From contig JBEHYN010000003.1 in NCBI GenBank assembly GCA_048498155.1, forward strand, positions 58,708 to 122,707: a stretch of 64,000 nt of DNA, in the 5' to 3' direction. The notes beneath the pieces were generated by a model. It had not been told where the DNA came from and searched no databases. It was given only the letters and a program-made list of their open reading frames with translations. The DNA is from BOG-938 sp048498155 (GTDB taxonomy: Bacteria > Pseudomonadota > Alphaproteobacteria > Caulobacterales > Caulobacteraceae). Shown here in pieces: positions 25,160 through 34,153 of this stretch; positions within the stretch are counted from its first letter, which is position 1, and each line of letters opens with the position of its first letter. Both the position numbers and the translations under genes were made by a program.

Positions 25160-25900
25160 TCAGCCCAACGCCCTCGCTGCCAAATCACGCCAGATGCGAC
25201 CTTCCCTCTGGAATCGAGGGTTGGTGCGGGCGAGACGGCGGTCGATCTCGTCAAGCATCTCCCGCGCCTCGGTCTGCCGGCCGTTCCTGGCCATGAAGGC
25301 GGCATAGCGGCCCAGGCCCTCCAGGCCGGGCACGCGCATGCCGCCGGTGCGGAAGTAGTCGTCGGCCTCGCGCAGGCGGCCCAGGCCATCGTAGACCCGG
25401 GCGAACAGCAGGCCCAGTTGCGGCGTGTGGCCCGAAGCGCCCTCCCGGCCCAGACGTTCGAGCACCGGCAGGGCCTCCTCGAAGCGTCCCAGCTCGGTCA
25501 GGGCCTGGGCCAGGCCGGACATCAGGGCGGGATCCTCGGCGTGAACGCCCTGGGCGGCGATGCGATACTGCGCCTCCGCCTCGTCCCAGCGGCCCAGCTC
25601 CCCAGCGGCCGAGGCCAGCCGCATGCGGTTGTGAACGGTGGGGGTGTCGTCCACGTCAGCCTTGGCGCGCCGGTAGTCACGGCCGGGGTCAAGCGTCTCG
25701 CGCGCGGCCTGCCCAGCCTTGCGCACGGTGGGACCGCCCATGATCGAGGGCAGGACAATGGCGACCAGATAGACGATGCCGCCTAAAGGCTGGAACAGCA
25801 GGATGATCCACAACCAGAAATAGTTCTGGCCCGTTCGCACCGCGTGCACACACAGGCCGATGGAGAAGATCAGCGACAGACCGAACAGCTGAAGGTTCAT
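25160..25900 (-). CDS. Membrane-anchored TPR protein
   Basis: 246 residues. Two N-terminal hydrophobic segments (about 4–22 and 28–53), with a WLWIILLFQPLGGIVY pattern like the PLDc_N (cardiolipin synthase N-terminal) module, are followed by tetratricopeptide-like helices (about 85–200, for example LGRWDEAEAQYRIAA and LGRFEEALPVLERL). It is probably a scaffold on the inner membrane. The start overlaps the pth stop (ATGA), so it is translationally coupled to pth. Confidence 0.75.
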   Translation of the reverse strand: MNLQLFGLSLIFSIGLCVHAVRTGQNYFWLWIILLFQPLGGIVYLVAIVLPSIMGGPTVRKAGQAARETLDPGRDYRRAKADVDDTPTVHNRMRLASAAGELGRWDEAEAQYRIAAQGVHAEDPALMSGLAQALTELGRFEEALPVLERLGREGASGHTPQLGLLFARVYDGLGRLREADDYFRTGGMRVPGLEGLGRYAAFMARNGRQTEAREMLDEIDRRLARTNPRFQREGRIWRDLAARALG

Positions 25901-26520
25901 TCCAGCGCCGCCTTACCCGCTTTGCGCGGGTCGAATTTCTCGGCCGGAGCCAACCGCATCACCTCGGCCTGATAACGCTCATCCTCGCCCGACGCCAACA
26001 TCGGCAGGGCGTCCGCGCACGCCCCGCACAGGGTCGCGAGCCATTCCTGATCGACCTTGTGGAAGTCCGATAGGACATGGCCCATGACACGATCCTTATG
26101 CCCCGGATGGCCGATTCCCATGCGCGCGCGGCGAAAATAGGGTCCGATATGGGCGATGATCGAACGGATGCCGTTGTGGCCAGCTGCGCCCCCGCCCGCC
26201 TTCATGCGAAAGCGCCCTGGCGACAGGTCCAGCTCGTCATAAAACACCACCAGGTTCTCGGGTTCGACCTTGTGAAAGCGAAGCACCTCGCCCACCGAGC
26301 GGCCGCTGTCGTTCATGAAGGTCTGCGGCTTGAGCAGCACCGCGCGCACCGGGCCGTCCGACGTGGGGATGCTGCCCTCGCGGATCAGGCCCTGGAACTT
26401 GGCGCGCTCAGGACCGAAGTCCCAGCGACGCGCAAGGGCGTCCATCGCCATGAAGCCGATGTTGTGGCGGTTATGCTCGTATTTGGGGCCGGGATTGCCC
26501 AGCCCCGCCAAAATCAGCAT
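25897..26520 (-). CDS. pth: Peptidyl-tRNA hydrolase
   Basis: 207 residues. It recycles peptidyl-tRNA. The N terminus GLGNPGPKYEHNRHNIGF supplies N9 and the catalytic H19. FYDELDL carries the catalytic Asp, and GGGAAGHNGIRSI is the conserved second block. The order rplY–pth on one strand, 29 nt apart, is widely conserved. Confidence 0.96.
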   Translation of the reverse strand: MLILAGLGNPGPKYEHNRHNIGFMAMDALARRWDFGPERAKFQGLIREGSIPTSDGPVRAVLLKPQTFMNDSGRSVGEVLRFHKVEPENLVVFYDELDLSPGRFRMKAGGGAAGHNGIRSIIAHIGPYFRRARMGIGHPGHKDRVMGHVLSDFHKVDQEWLATLCGACADALPMLASGEDERYQAEVMRLAPAEKFDPRKAGKAALE

Positions 26521-26549
26521 GGCCGAGCTCCGGGCCCAGCCGGCCGGGC

Positions 26550-27161
26550 TTAAGCCTCGGCCGGGGCGGCCTCACCGGCGACGTCTTCGGCGGTCATGGC
26601 CGAAGAGGTCGCAATGCTGGCCACGGTTGAGTCGCGGTCGTGCGGCGCGATCTGGACACCGGCGGGCAGCTTCAGATCCTGGGTGCGGACCGAATCGCCC
26701 ACGTCCAGACCGGTCAGATCGACCATCAGTTCTTCAGGAATGGAGTCCGCAGGCGCCATCAGCTGCACTTCGTGCAGGGCAATGTTCAGAGCGCCGCCGC
26801 GCTTCAGGCCCGGCGAGGCGTCCTGATTCTTGAAGTGCACCGGCACCGAGATGCGGATCAGCTGGTGCTCGTCCACGCGATACAGATCGAAGTGGACCGG
26901 CTCGTCGTTGACGGGGTGAAATTGTACGTCCTTGGCGATGACCGACTGACTTTCGCCGCCGTGCTTCAGCGTGACCATGTGGCCCAGCAGCTTGCCGGAA
27001 TAGAGCGCCTTGCGGAACTCGTTGGCCGCCACCGCGATGGGCACGGGACCGCGCGGGCCGCCATAGAGCACGCCCGGCACCTCACCGCCGAACAACGCGG
27101 CGCGAGCGCCGCCGGTGCCGATGCTGTCGCGCACTTCGACGTTCAAAATGATCTCGGCCAT
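26550..27161 (-). CDS. rplY: 50S ribosomal protein L25/Ctc
   Basis: 203 residues, the long CTC form with an L25 domain that binds 5S rRNA (about 1–95) and a C-terminal beta domain. Two in-frame ATGs exist (27167 and 27161). The GAGG site is only 2 nt from the first but 8 nt from the second, so 27161 is chosen. An acidic Ala-rich tail ends the protein. Confidence 0.93.
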   Translation of the reverse strand: MAEIILNVEVRDSIGTGGARAALFGGEVPGVLYGGPRGPVPIAVAANEFRKALYSGKLLGHMVTLKHGGESQSVIAKDVQFHPVNDEPVHFDLYRVDEHQLIRISVPVHFKNQDASPGLKRGGALNIALHEVQLMAPADSIPEELMVDLTGLDVGDSVRTQDLKLPAGVQIAPHDRDSTVASIATSSAMTAEDVAGEAAPAEA

Positions 27162-27167
27162 AGCCAT

Positions 27168-27207
27168 TGCCTCAAAACGAAACCGCCGCGCCTTAATCCG
27201 CGCGGCG
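27168..27207 (-). promoter_or_regulatory. Hairpin plus T-rich run in the rplY leader
   Basis: Read on the minus strand, CGCCGCGC (27207–27200) pairs perfectly with GCGCGGCG (27191–27184) around an 8-nt loop. GTTTCGTTTT follows directly, ending at the ribosome-binding site. This has the shape of an intrinsic terminator immediately before the coding start, so it may act as an attenuator; the regulatory role is inferred. Confidence 0.4.
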
Positions 27208-27306
27208 TCGGTCTCAGACCGGATAAATAGGGTGCGGCTGTTTACACGCTAAAGCCCAAGGCCGCAACAGCACCAATTGGCGCTGTCGCGGACCTCGGAC
27301 ATGGAC

Positions 27307-28383
27307 CTAGGACTTGGACCTGTGTTTCTTCTTATGAGCGACCGGCTTCTTGACCGGGGCCGGCTTGACCTCATCGACCTTCAGTAGAGCCGGGGCCTGC
27401 GCCAGGACCGGAGTCACGCCCTTGATGATGCACTGTCCGGTATCCATCAGCACGTGCTGGCCCATGCAAAACACGTCCTCGTAGTGCGGCTTGGCGACGG
27501 CCAGGCACTGATAGAGATTCAGCTTGGCCGAATGCAGGCAGTCTTGCTCATCGGGCTCATCGAGCAAGGCCATCAGTTGATCGCTGTATTCCTCGCTCCC
27601 GTTGCCCAGTGCGGCCAAAGCGGCCACGGCCAAGGCCCTTTGCACCATGGCGGAATAGGGACCTGCATTGGGCGATCCGCTGATCATCAGCGGCGTAGCC
27701 CCTGTGGACGCCAGTTGCAGGCGAGCCTGTTCTTCGGGCGGGGGGGCCAGCCGCTGATCGGACAGGGATTTGGCCAGGGCCAGGCGGCCGTCGCGGTCGG
27801 GCACGAACTGGACGGACCATTTCTGATGCTGGACGTCGTAGGCCGCCTGCTTCACGCGCTTGCCTGTATCGAGCACCCTTTGGCCCTGTTCGCTCAGAGC
27901 TGTGATGATTAGGCCCGCCGCAGAGTCGGCGCCGGTGAATACCGTGGCGTAGCGCGGATCGGCCATCAGGGCGTCGGCGACCTGGGCGCGTTGACGCGGA
28001 TCGGCGCCGAACGCGCGCACCGAGGCGACGAAGGTGCTGTCCTGCAGGGCGACGATGGCGGCGTAGGCGGTCATGCCCTCCTGCATCTGCCGCAGCTCAT
28101 AGGCCTCAGTGTCGCGCAGGGACGCGGCGATCGCTTTGCCGTCGGTGAAGTTGGGGCTGACGGTCGAGGCGCGGTCGACATAGGCGATATAGACGCTGGC
28201 GGCCCCCAGCACCTTGGCGGGCAAGGTCACGGCCGGCGCGCCGGAAGCGACGGAGAAGGCGGCATCCGACAGCGCCTGGTCCGCACCGGGAGCGGCCTGG
28301 AAACCCGTCAGCAAGGCGGCGGCGCACACCACCGCGACAGTCGCGGCGAGGCGCACGGTGCGAGGCTTAGCGGATAAGATCAT
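27307..28383 (-). CDS. Secreted alanine-rich protein of unknown function
   Basis: 358 residues. A long N-terminal signal (about 1–33) ends near FQAAPGA. The mature protein is largely helical and rich in Ala and Gln, with a cluster of four Cys in the last 80 residues (QDCLHS, YQCLAV, FCMGQ, GQCIIK). It ends in a Lys/Pro/Ala tail with KKKHRSK. The late cysteines suggest two disulfides in the periplasm. No known domain is recognised. 186 nt separate it from the cca gene upstream. Confidence 0.7.
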   Translation of the reverse strand: MILSAKPRTVRLAATVAVVCAAALLTGFQAAPGADQALSDAAFSVASGAPAVTLPAKVLGAASVYIAYVDRASTVSPNFTDGKAIAASLRDTEAYELRQMQEGMTAYAAIVALQDSTFVASVRAFGADPRQRAQVADALMADPRYATVFTGADSAAGLIITALSEQGQRVLDTGKRVKQAAYDVQHQKWSVQFVPDRDGRLALAKSLSDQRLAPPPEEQARLQLASTGATPLMISGSPNAGPYSAMVQRALAVAALAALGNGSEEYSDQLMALLDEPDEQDCLHSAKLNLYQCLAVAKPHYEDVFCMGQHVLMDTGQCIIKGVTPVLAQAPALLKVDEVKPAPVKKPVAHKKKHRSKS

Positions 28384-28569
28384 GGGGCTCCTTGATGCAA
28401 AATCGGCTCAACCACCCGTTCTGCTCCGTTGAAAGATCAATTGCTTATCGGCGTAAAGAGCATTCGACCCATAGGCGAACCCATCCCCCTAACTCCTGTC
28501 GTCTATACAAGGTTCCAGCCGGTCGCGACGCTCCAAGTTTGGCGCGCAGGCATCAAAAAGCCGTGAATC

Positions 28570-29820
28570 CTACCCCAAGGCCAGGACAACGTGATCGAGT
28601 TGGGCCAGGGCCAGGGCGCGATCCGTAGGGAAATCCTCGTCCACCCACCAATCCTCGACTTCCTTCAGGGCTTGGCCGACGAGCGGACCCTGAACCAATC
28701 CGGCGGCGATGGCGTCCTCGCCCGCCAACGGAAATTCCGGCGCCGTCCAGCTTTCGCCCAGCGCCAGGAGCTTGCGCCACTGACCGGCCAGCTTGGGCAG
28801 GTCGGCGGCCGCCCAGGCCAGTTTAACCCGGTCGTGGAAAGCTCGCACCCCCGCGCGATAGACGGCCCGTCTGGCCTCTCGGGGACTAAGCCAAGCGACG
28901 ATGCGTGGCTCACGGGCCACAGCGGCTATCAGGCGGTCTCGCTGGGCGTTGGAGAGCCTCAACCGCTCCGCCATGCGCGCCACTTCGGCGGCGTCGTCAG
29001 GCAACAGGGCCGCCAAACGTAATTCCGGGTCGTTCTCGTACAGCTTGTCGCGCTCAATCCCCACCAGGGCGTTAAATCGTTCCAGACCTGCGGTCGGCAA
29101 GATCGCCGCCAAGACCCCCGCCGCGTGCATCAAGGCCGCCGCCGAACGCGGGTCGTCCGCCGCCAGCAACTTGAGGAGCTCCTTGGAGGTGCGTTCGGCC
29201 GCGCGTCCCGATAGCATGCCCTTCAGGGCCTTACAGGCCGACACGGCCGCAGGGTCAGGATCGCCGCGCCCATACCAGGCCAGAAATCGGAAAAAGCGCA
29301 GGATGCGCAGGTAGTCCTCGCGGATGCGGGTCAGGGGATCGCCCACGAAGACGATGCGTCCCGCCTTGGCGTCCTCCACGCCGTGGCCGAGCGGGTCGTG
29401 AATGCGCCCCTCTGCGTCCATGTACAGGGCGTTTAGGCGAAAATCCCGTCTGCGCGCGTCATCGAGCCAATCATCGGTGAAGGCCACCACCGCCCTGCGG
29501 CCGTCGGTGGACACGTCGCGGCGCAAAGTGGTGATTTCGAACGGCCTTCCCTCGCTTATGGCCGTGACCGTGCCATGTTCCACGCCGGTGGGGACAGAAC
29601 GAATGCCCGCATCGTTCAAGGCGGCGATGACCTGGTCTGGGGTCAGGACCGTGGCGATGTCGATATCTTCAATCGGGCGTCCCAGCACGGTGTTGCGCAC
29701 GCACCCGCCGACAAAACGCGCGCAATCCGCGCCGCCGGATTCCTCCAGCGCCGACATGACCGCCCGCGTCGCCGGAGCGCTCAGCCAGGCCGGAGGGGGG
29801 GCAATGGGAGACTCAGCCAT
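28570..29820 (-). CDS. cca: CCA-adding tRNA nucleotidyltransferase
   Basis: 416 residues from MAESPIAPP; the ATG 24 nt earlier lies inside the NUDIX gene. Class II nucleotidyltransferase head: GGCVRNTVLG and EDIDIA, with the catalytic Asp pair. RRDFRLNALYMD, the RRD/ERxxxExxK-like neck and helical body follow. It adds or repairs the 3' CCA of tRNAs, although the one tRNA gene in this window already encodes CCA. The start overlaps the NUDIX gene stop by 8 nt. Confidence 0.93.
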   Translation of the reverse strand: MAESPIAPPPAWLSAPATRAVMSALEESGGADCARFVGGCVRNTVLGRPIEDIDIATVLTPDQVIAALNDAGIRSVPTGVEHGTVTAISEGRPFEITTLRRDVSTDGRRAVVAFTDDWLDDARRRDFRLNALYMDAEGRIHDPLGHGVEDAKAGRIVFVGDPLTRIREDYLRILRFFRFLAWYGRGDPDPAAVSACKALKGMLSGRAAERTSKELLKLLAADDPRSAAALMHAAGVLAAILPTAGLERFNALVGIERDKLYENDPELRLAALLPDDAAEVARMAERLRLSNAQRDRLIAAVAREPRIVAWLSPREARRAVYRAGVRAFHDRVKLAWAAADLPKLAGQWRKLLALGESWTAPEFPLAGEDAIAAGLVQGPLVGQALKEVEDWWVDEDFPTDRALALAQLDHVVLALG

Positions 29821-30499
29821 GCGGTGGGCCCTCAAGGCGATCAAGGAGCGCCTTGAGCATCGCGGCCGTGGCGCCCCAGATCACATGCTCGCCATAGGTG
29901 ATGGCGTAGTGCCAGCGGGGCGGACCCGGCTGCTCGCGCAGTCTGCGCCGATGATTGGCCGGGTCCATCAGGAAAGCAAAGGGGACCTCGAACACTTCCG
30001 CCACCTCGCTGGGATCGGATGTCGGTGCAAAATCAGCCTCGACGAAGCCGACAACAGGCGTGACATCGTAGCCGGTGAGCAGTCGAAATGACGTGGAAAG
30101 CCCTGCCAGCTCCACCTGATGCTCACGCAATCCGATTTCCTCGCAGGCCTCCCGCAGGGCTGTCTGCCAAGGCGCTTCTCCCTCCTCGCTGAGCCCGCCG
30201 GGGAAGGCGATCTGGCCGGCGTGGCGGCGCAGACCGTCGGCCCGGCGTGTGAGCAGGACGCTCACCCCCCCGGGCCGCTGCACCAGGCCAATGAGCACCG
30301 CCGCAGACGTATAGCCCTGCGCCAGCAAGGGCGCGGTCATCCCAGGGTTTAGGTCCAGGTCGGAACGAAAGGCGGGTTGAGCGAAGTGGGCGTGCAAGGA
30401 GTCCAGGCGAGCGGAAATGAATTCACGCAAGGCCGCCCCCTCGGGCAGAGCCGACGCGCCCGAAAGAATCGCCTGATCCTGCATACCTCTGCTCGCCAT
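29813..30499 (-). CDS. CoA pyrophosphatase-type NUDIX hydrolase
   Basis: 228 residues. The NUDIX box is complete: GGLSEEGEAPW, then REACEEIGL. The upstream segment VLLTRRADGLRRHAGQIAFPGG is the NudL/YeaB signature associated with CoA and its derivatives. It cleaves the diphosphate bond of CoA-like substrates with Mg2+. Translational coupling to cca is conserved in alphaproteobacteria. A second ATG 15 nt into the frame is an alternative start. Confidence 0.88.
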   Translation of the reverse strand: MASRGMQDQAILSGASALPEGAALREFISARLDSLHAHFAQPAFRSDLDLNPGMTAPLLAQGYTSAAVLIGLVQRPGGVSVLLTRRADGLRRHAGQIAFPGGLSEEGEAPWQTALREACEEIGLREHQVELAGLSTSFRLLTGYDVTPVVGFVEADFAPTSDPSEVAEVFEVPFAFLMDPANHRRRLREQPGPPRWHYAITYGEHVIWGATAAMLKALLDRLEGPPHG

Positions 30500-30568
30500 C
30501 GATCCAGAGGTAAGCGAGCCATGGTCGCGAGGGAAGCCCGCAATTGGCCGTTCAGTAGCCGCCGCAGG

Positions 30569-31093
30569 CTAAGTTGCGCCGCGCGGCGGAGTCACGACGC
30601 CGGAAGGCGGCGAGAGACCATCTTCGAAACGGCGCCACAGAACGCGCCGGCTGTCGACGGGACCGGGCATTTTGATCTGACCGACCGGCGAGGCTTGGAA
30701 GCCAAATTTCCGGAAAAACGGCTCATCGCCCACGAGCAGCATCAGCTTGTGCCCTCGGGTCCGCGCCGCCTCGCAAGCCTGCTCTACAAGCGCGCTGCCC
30801 AGGCCCTGGCCGCGCCAGGCGTCGTCCACCGCGAAGGGACCAAGGAGAATCGACGGCGTCTGGTCGATCACAATCGGCCAGATGCGCACGCAGCCGACGG
30901 CTTGTTCGCCGGCCCAGGCGACAAACGACAGCGTTAAGTCGGGCGTGTTGCCTTCGCGCAATCGCTCAGCCGACTTGGCAAAACGTCCGGGCCCGAACGC
31001 ACGCTCGATCAGAGCCTGCACGCGCGCGCTGTCCTGGGGCCGCTCGACGGCGATAGTCGTGGTCAAACGCGGTGGAAGGCTGGAAACGGACAT
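30569..31093 (-). CDS. GNAT-family N-acetyltransferase
   Basis: 174 residues, started at ATG 31093; a TTG 12 nt upstream is less likely. The acetyl-CoA loop is AWRGQGLGSALVEQA, after the strand LGPFAV. The C-terminal part GDEPFFRKFGFQ matches the YhbS-type subgroup of small-molecule or protein acetyltransferases. The substrate is unknown. The 294-nt stretch upstream (31094–31387) contains no gene I can support. Confidence 0.85.
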   Translation of the reverse strand: MSVSSLPPRLTTTIAVERPQDSARVQALIERAFGPGRFAKSAERLREGNTPDLTLSFVAWAGEQAVGCVRIWPIVIDQTPSILLGPFAVDDAWRGQGLGSALVEQACEAARTRGHKLMLLVGDEPFFRKFGFQASPVGQIKMPGPVDSRRVLWRRFEDGLSPPSGVVTPPRGAT

Positions 31094-31387
31094 GCCTGTG
31101 GACAATCAGTTGGGTGTAAACACAGCAAAATCTCAAGCCAGACCCTGGCTTTGCCGCGCCCATAGGGCCGACGGATCGGCACGTCAATCGTGGCGCTACG
31201 AAGATCGTTGGGACAGGCTACAACAGCTGGACGGTCCACGACCTCGCCTGCATGCATCGGCAGCTGCCGCGACGAACCTCCCAATGCTGGCAATGCCTCG
31301 GTTTCGCCCTATCGGCTTGCAATCTTGACCCGTGCGAAAAGCCCAGGCTTATGTCGCCCCAAAGGAACACGACCAGGAGCTTAAGGG

Positions 31388-32746
31388 ATGAAACTTTTAC
31401 GGATGGGCCTTGTCGCCGCCGTGATGATGGCCTTCGCCGGCCATGCGATGGCGGCCGACGCGCCCAAGATCGACCCGGCCATGCGAACCCAGGGCATGAA
31501 GGAGGCCCCGCCGGTGGTGGAAGCCGCCGGCGTGGGCTGCACCATTTCCGACGCCCTGTTTGTCGGCAACGGAACGGCCAGCGTGAACGGCAAGGACATC
31601 GACAGCAAGGTCTATGAAGTGGCCTGCAAGGAAGGTCTTGGCTATTTCATCATCGCCCCGAAAGGGACGTCTCCCCAGGTCTTTGATTGCTTGTCGCTCA
31701 GGTCGATCGCGGACGCTGCGGCCAAGGGTGGCAAGGGTGGGATCGGCCAGACCTGCAAACTGCCCGACAACCTGGACCCCAAGCGCGGCCTGGAACCGTT
31801 ACTGGCCAAGGCGAACGTGCCGGCCTGCACCGTGACCGCCGCGAAATACATCGGCAGCAGCACCGCCGAGGGAATCAGCATTTTTGAAACCCGTTGCGCC
31901 AACGGCCACGGCTATCTGCTGACCGCGCCCACCGCCAACTCCAAGCACGCCCTGTCCGCAAATGATTGCGCCGAATCAGCTCTATTCGCTCTCAATTGCG
32001 AATTCACCTCGGCTGCGGAGATCAAACAACAGCTTCTGGCCCTGCCGGGAGCGTCCAACCCGCCGGCCTGCGTGCCGGCTGACGCCCGCTGGGTGGTGAC
32101 CGCCGTTAGCGGTGACCGCTACTATGAGATCAGCTGCCAGGATGGAAAGTCTGGCTATATGTTCCAAGCCGACATGACCGGCAAGGCGAAGCAGGTCATT
32201 CCCTGCGCCAACGCCGAACAACTCGCGGGCGGCTGCACCCTGACCAATGTCAGCGTGGCCAGAACCGAGCAAGCGGGCCTCTACAGCACCCTGTCGACCA
32301 AGATGGGCTATCCCTGCACCGTGACCAAGTACCAGAGCCTCAACCTGGAAGGCGACCCGCCTCACCGCGAGATTGTGGAGCTGGCGTGCAAAGAGCACCC
32401 CGGATCGGTGTGGACCCTGATCCCGACGGAAGGCGGTGCTGCAACCGAGATGAACTGCGTGCGCGCGGAGTCCATCAGCTTTCCGAGCTGCAAGCTGACC
32501 CCGATCACGGACACCTATTTGGACCTCGGCTCTCAGGTTCAGTCCAAGGGTAAGACCTGCGCCGTGACCAACGCCCGCTACTTGAAGGGTGTCACGGACC
32601 CGAACGGCGACGACTTCGTTGAAGTCGCCTGCGGCGGCGGCGGCGGATTCGTCATCGCCTATTCGAACGCCCCCATCGAAAAAGTGCTCAATGTATTCGA
32701 TTGTAAGGAAACTGCGGGCACTACGCGGGCCTGCAAGCTGAAATAG
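31388..32746 (+). CDS. Secreted protein with five tandem four-cysteine repeats
   Basis: 452 residues. The signal peptide ends at HAMA–AD (about residue 22). The mature protein contains exactly 20 cysteines, arranged as five repeats of about 75–95 residues. Each has the plan C-[x~22–28]-(E/T)xxC-x-(D/N)G-like turn-GY/GF strand-[x~12–20]-C-[x~8–18]-C. Repeats begin at CTISDAL, CTVTAAK, CVPADAR, CTVTKYQ and CAVTNAR. The even number per repeat suggests two disulfides per module. I do not recognise the family. It may be a periplasmic or surface-bound beta-rich adhesion or binding protein; the function is unknown. It is a single gene ended by a strong terminator at 32767. Confidence 0.8.
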   Translation: MKLLRMGLVAAVMMAFAGHAMAADAPKIDPAMRTQGMKEAPPVVEAAGVGCTISDALFVGNGTASVNGKDIDSKVYEVACKEGLGYFIIAPKGTSPQVFDCLSLRSIADAAAKGGKGGIGQTCKLPDNLDPKRGLEPLLAKANVPACTVTAAKYIGSSTAEGISIFETRCANGHGYLLTAPTANSKHALSANDCAESALFALNCEFTSAAEIKQQLLALPGASNPPACVPADARWVVTAVSGDRYYEISCQDGKSGYMFQADMTGKAKQVIPCANAEQLAGGCTLTNVSVARTEQAGLYSTLSTKMGYPCTVTKYQSLNLEGDPPHREIVELACKEHPGSVWTLIPTEGGAATEMNCVRAESISFPSCKLTPITDTYLDLGSQVQSKGKTCAVTNARYLKGVTDPNGDDFVEVACGGGGGFVIAYSNAPIEKVLNVFDCKETAGTTRACKLK

Positions 32747-32766
32747 GCGCCGCCCAACCCAAGACC

Positions 32767-32803
32767 AGCCCGCTGAAGCCTTGGCTCCAGCGGGCTTTTC
32801 TTT
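32767..32803 (+). terminator. Terminator after the cysteine-repeat gene
   Basis: AGCCCGCTG (32767–32775) pairs with CAGCGGGCT (32788–32796), with an inner GCC/GGC pair, followed by TTTTCTTT. It separates this gene from the convergent dihydroorotase gene. Confidence 0.88.
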
Positions 32804-32815
32804 GCCTGCGACGGA

Positions 32816-34153
32816 TCAGCTTCCCTCCAGAGTTTCCTGAAAGCGGATCGGCTGACCCAGCGACGGGGCGATCACTTCGTCCTCGCGCATGACGATCCGC
32901 CCACGGATGATCGTCGCCATTGGCCAGCCCTTGGCTTCAAAGCCGTCGAACGGCGTCCAGCCGACCTTGGTCGCCTGGTCTTCATGGCGGATCACTCGGC
33001 GAGCGCTCAGATCGACCACAGTGAGGTCCGCGTCGTATCCGGCGGCGATGCGGCCCTTGCCCGCTAGGCCGAAGATTCGGTTCACCCCGTGCGATGTCAG
33101 ATCGACGAACCGCTCCAGGCTCATCCGGCCCTCGGCCACATGGGTCAGCATCAGCGGGACCAGGGTCTGCACGCCGGGCATGCCCGAAGGCGAGGCGGGA
33201 TAGAGTTTGGCCTTCTCCTCACGGGTGTGAGGCGCGTGGTCGGAGCCGATTACGTCAGCCACCCCCTGGTCGATACCGCGCCAAAGCCCGGCACGATGTT
33301 CGGCGCCGCGAATGGGCGGGTTCATCTGAGCGAAGCCCTTAAGCCGCTCATAGGCCTCAGGCGCCGCCAGGGTCAGGTGCTGGGGCGTGATCTCCACGCT
33401 GGCCAGATCCTTGTTTTGGGCGAGCAGCTCGATTTCCTGGGTGGTCGTCACGTGCAGCACGTGGATGCGCTTGCCGTGCTTGCGCGCCAGCCGCAGTAGT
33501 CTCTGGGTGGAGAGCAGCGCCGTTTGCGCGTCGCGCACCTCCTCGTGGCTGGTCCAGTCGCCTTCGCGCGCCAGGGCCCGGCGCTCGGCCAGGCGGAACT
33601 CGTCCTCCGAATGGAAGGCCGCCCGTCGGCGGATTGACTTGAGCACCCGCTCCACGCCCTCGTCGTCAGCGACAAGCAAGGTGCCGGTGGACGCGCCCAT
33701 GAACAGCTTGACCCCGCACACGCCAGGCAAGCGCTCCAGATCGGCCAGATGGTCGGCGTTGTCGTGGGTCGCGCCGGCATAGAAGGCGTGGTCGCAATGC
33801 ATGCGTCCCTTGGCGCGGTTCAGCTTATCTTCGATGGCCGCCGCGTCGCTGGTGGTGGGATGGGTGTTGGGCATCTCGAACACCGCGGTGACCCCGCCCA
33901 GCACCGCCGCGCGCGAACCGCTCTCCAGGTCTTCCTTCCATTCCATGCCCGGCTCACGGAAATGCACCTGGCTGTCGATCACGCCCGGCAGCACCGTCAA
34001 GCCGCGGGCGTCGAACACCTCCCCCGCAGAGGCCTGGCCCAGATCCCCGATGGCAGCGATGCGCCCGGCTCTGACACCCACGTCAGCCAAGCCGCGGCCG
34101 GCATGATTAAGCACCTCGCCGCCCCGGACGATCAGGTCATAGGTTTCAGCCAT
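32816..34153 (-). CDS. pyrC: Dihydroorotase (amidohydrolase class I)
   Basis: 445 residues. It cyclises carbamoyl-aspartate to dihydroorotate in pyrimidine synthesis. The metal ligands HxH are in DSQVHFREPG, the bridging carboxylated Lys is probably in GVKLFMGAS, and later His/Asp ligands lie in VLHVTT and IGSDHAPHTREEK. Class I dihydroorotases resemble allantoinases. The length and FREPG pattern favour dihydroorotase, but pyrC versus the AllB group cannot be fully separated by eye. It overlaps the start side of the glycosyltransferase gene by 8 nt. Confidence 0.85.
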   Translation of the reverse strand: MAETYDLIVRGGEVLNHAGRGLADVGVRAGRIAAIGDLGQASAGEVFDARGLTVLPGVIDSQVHFREPGMEWKEDLESGSRAAVLGGVTAVFEMPNTHPTTSDAAAIEDKLNRAKGRMHCDHAFYAGATHDNADHLADLERLPGVCGVKLFMGASTGTLLVADDEGVERVLKSIRRRAAFHSEDEFRLAERRALAREGDWTSHEEVRDAQTALLSTQRLLRLARKHGKRIHVLHVTTTQEIELLAQNKDLASVEITPQHLTLAAPEAYERLKGFAQMNPPIRGAEHRAGLWRGIDQGVADVIGSDHAPHTREEKAKLYPASPSGMPGVQTLVPLMLTHVAEGRMSLERFVDLTSHGVNRIFGLAGKGRIAAGYDADLTVVDLSARRVIRHEDQATKVGWTPFDGFEAKGWPMATIIRGRIVMREDEVIAPSLGQPIRFQETLEGS

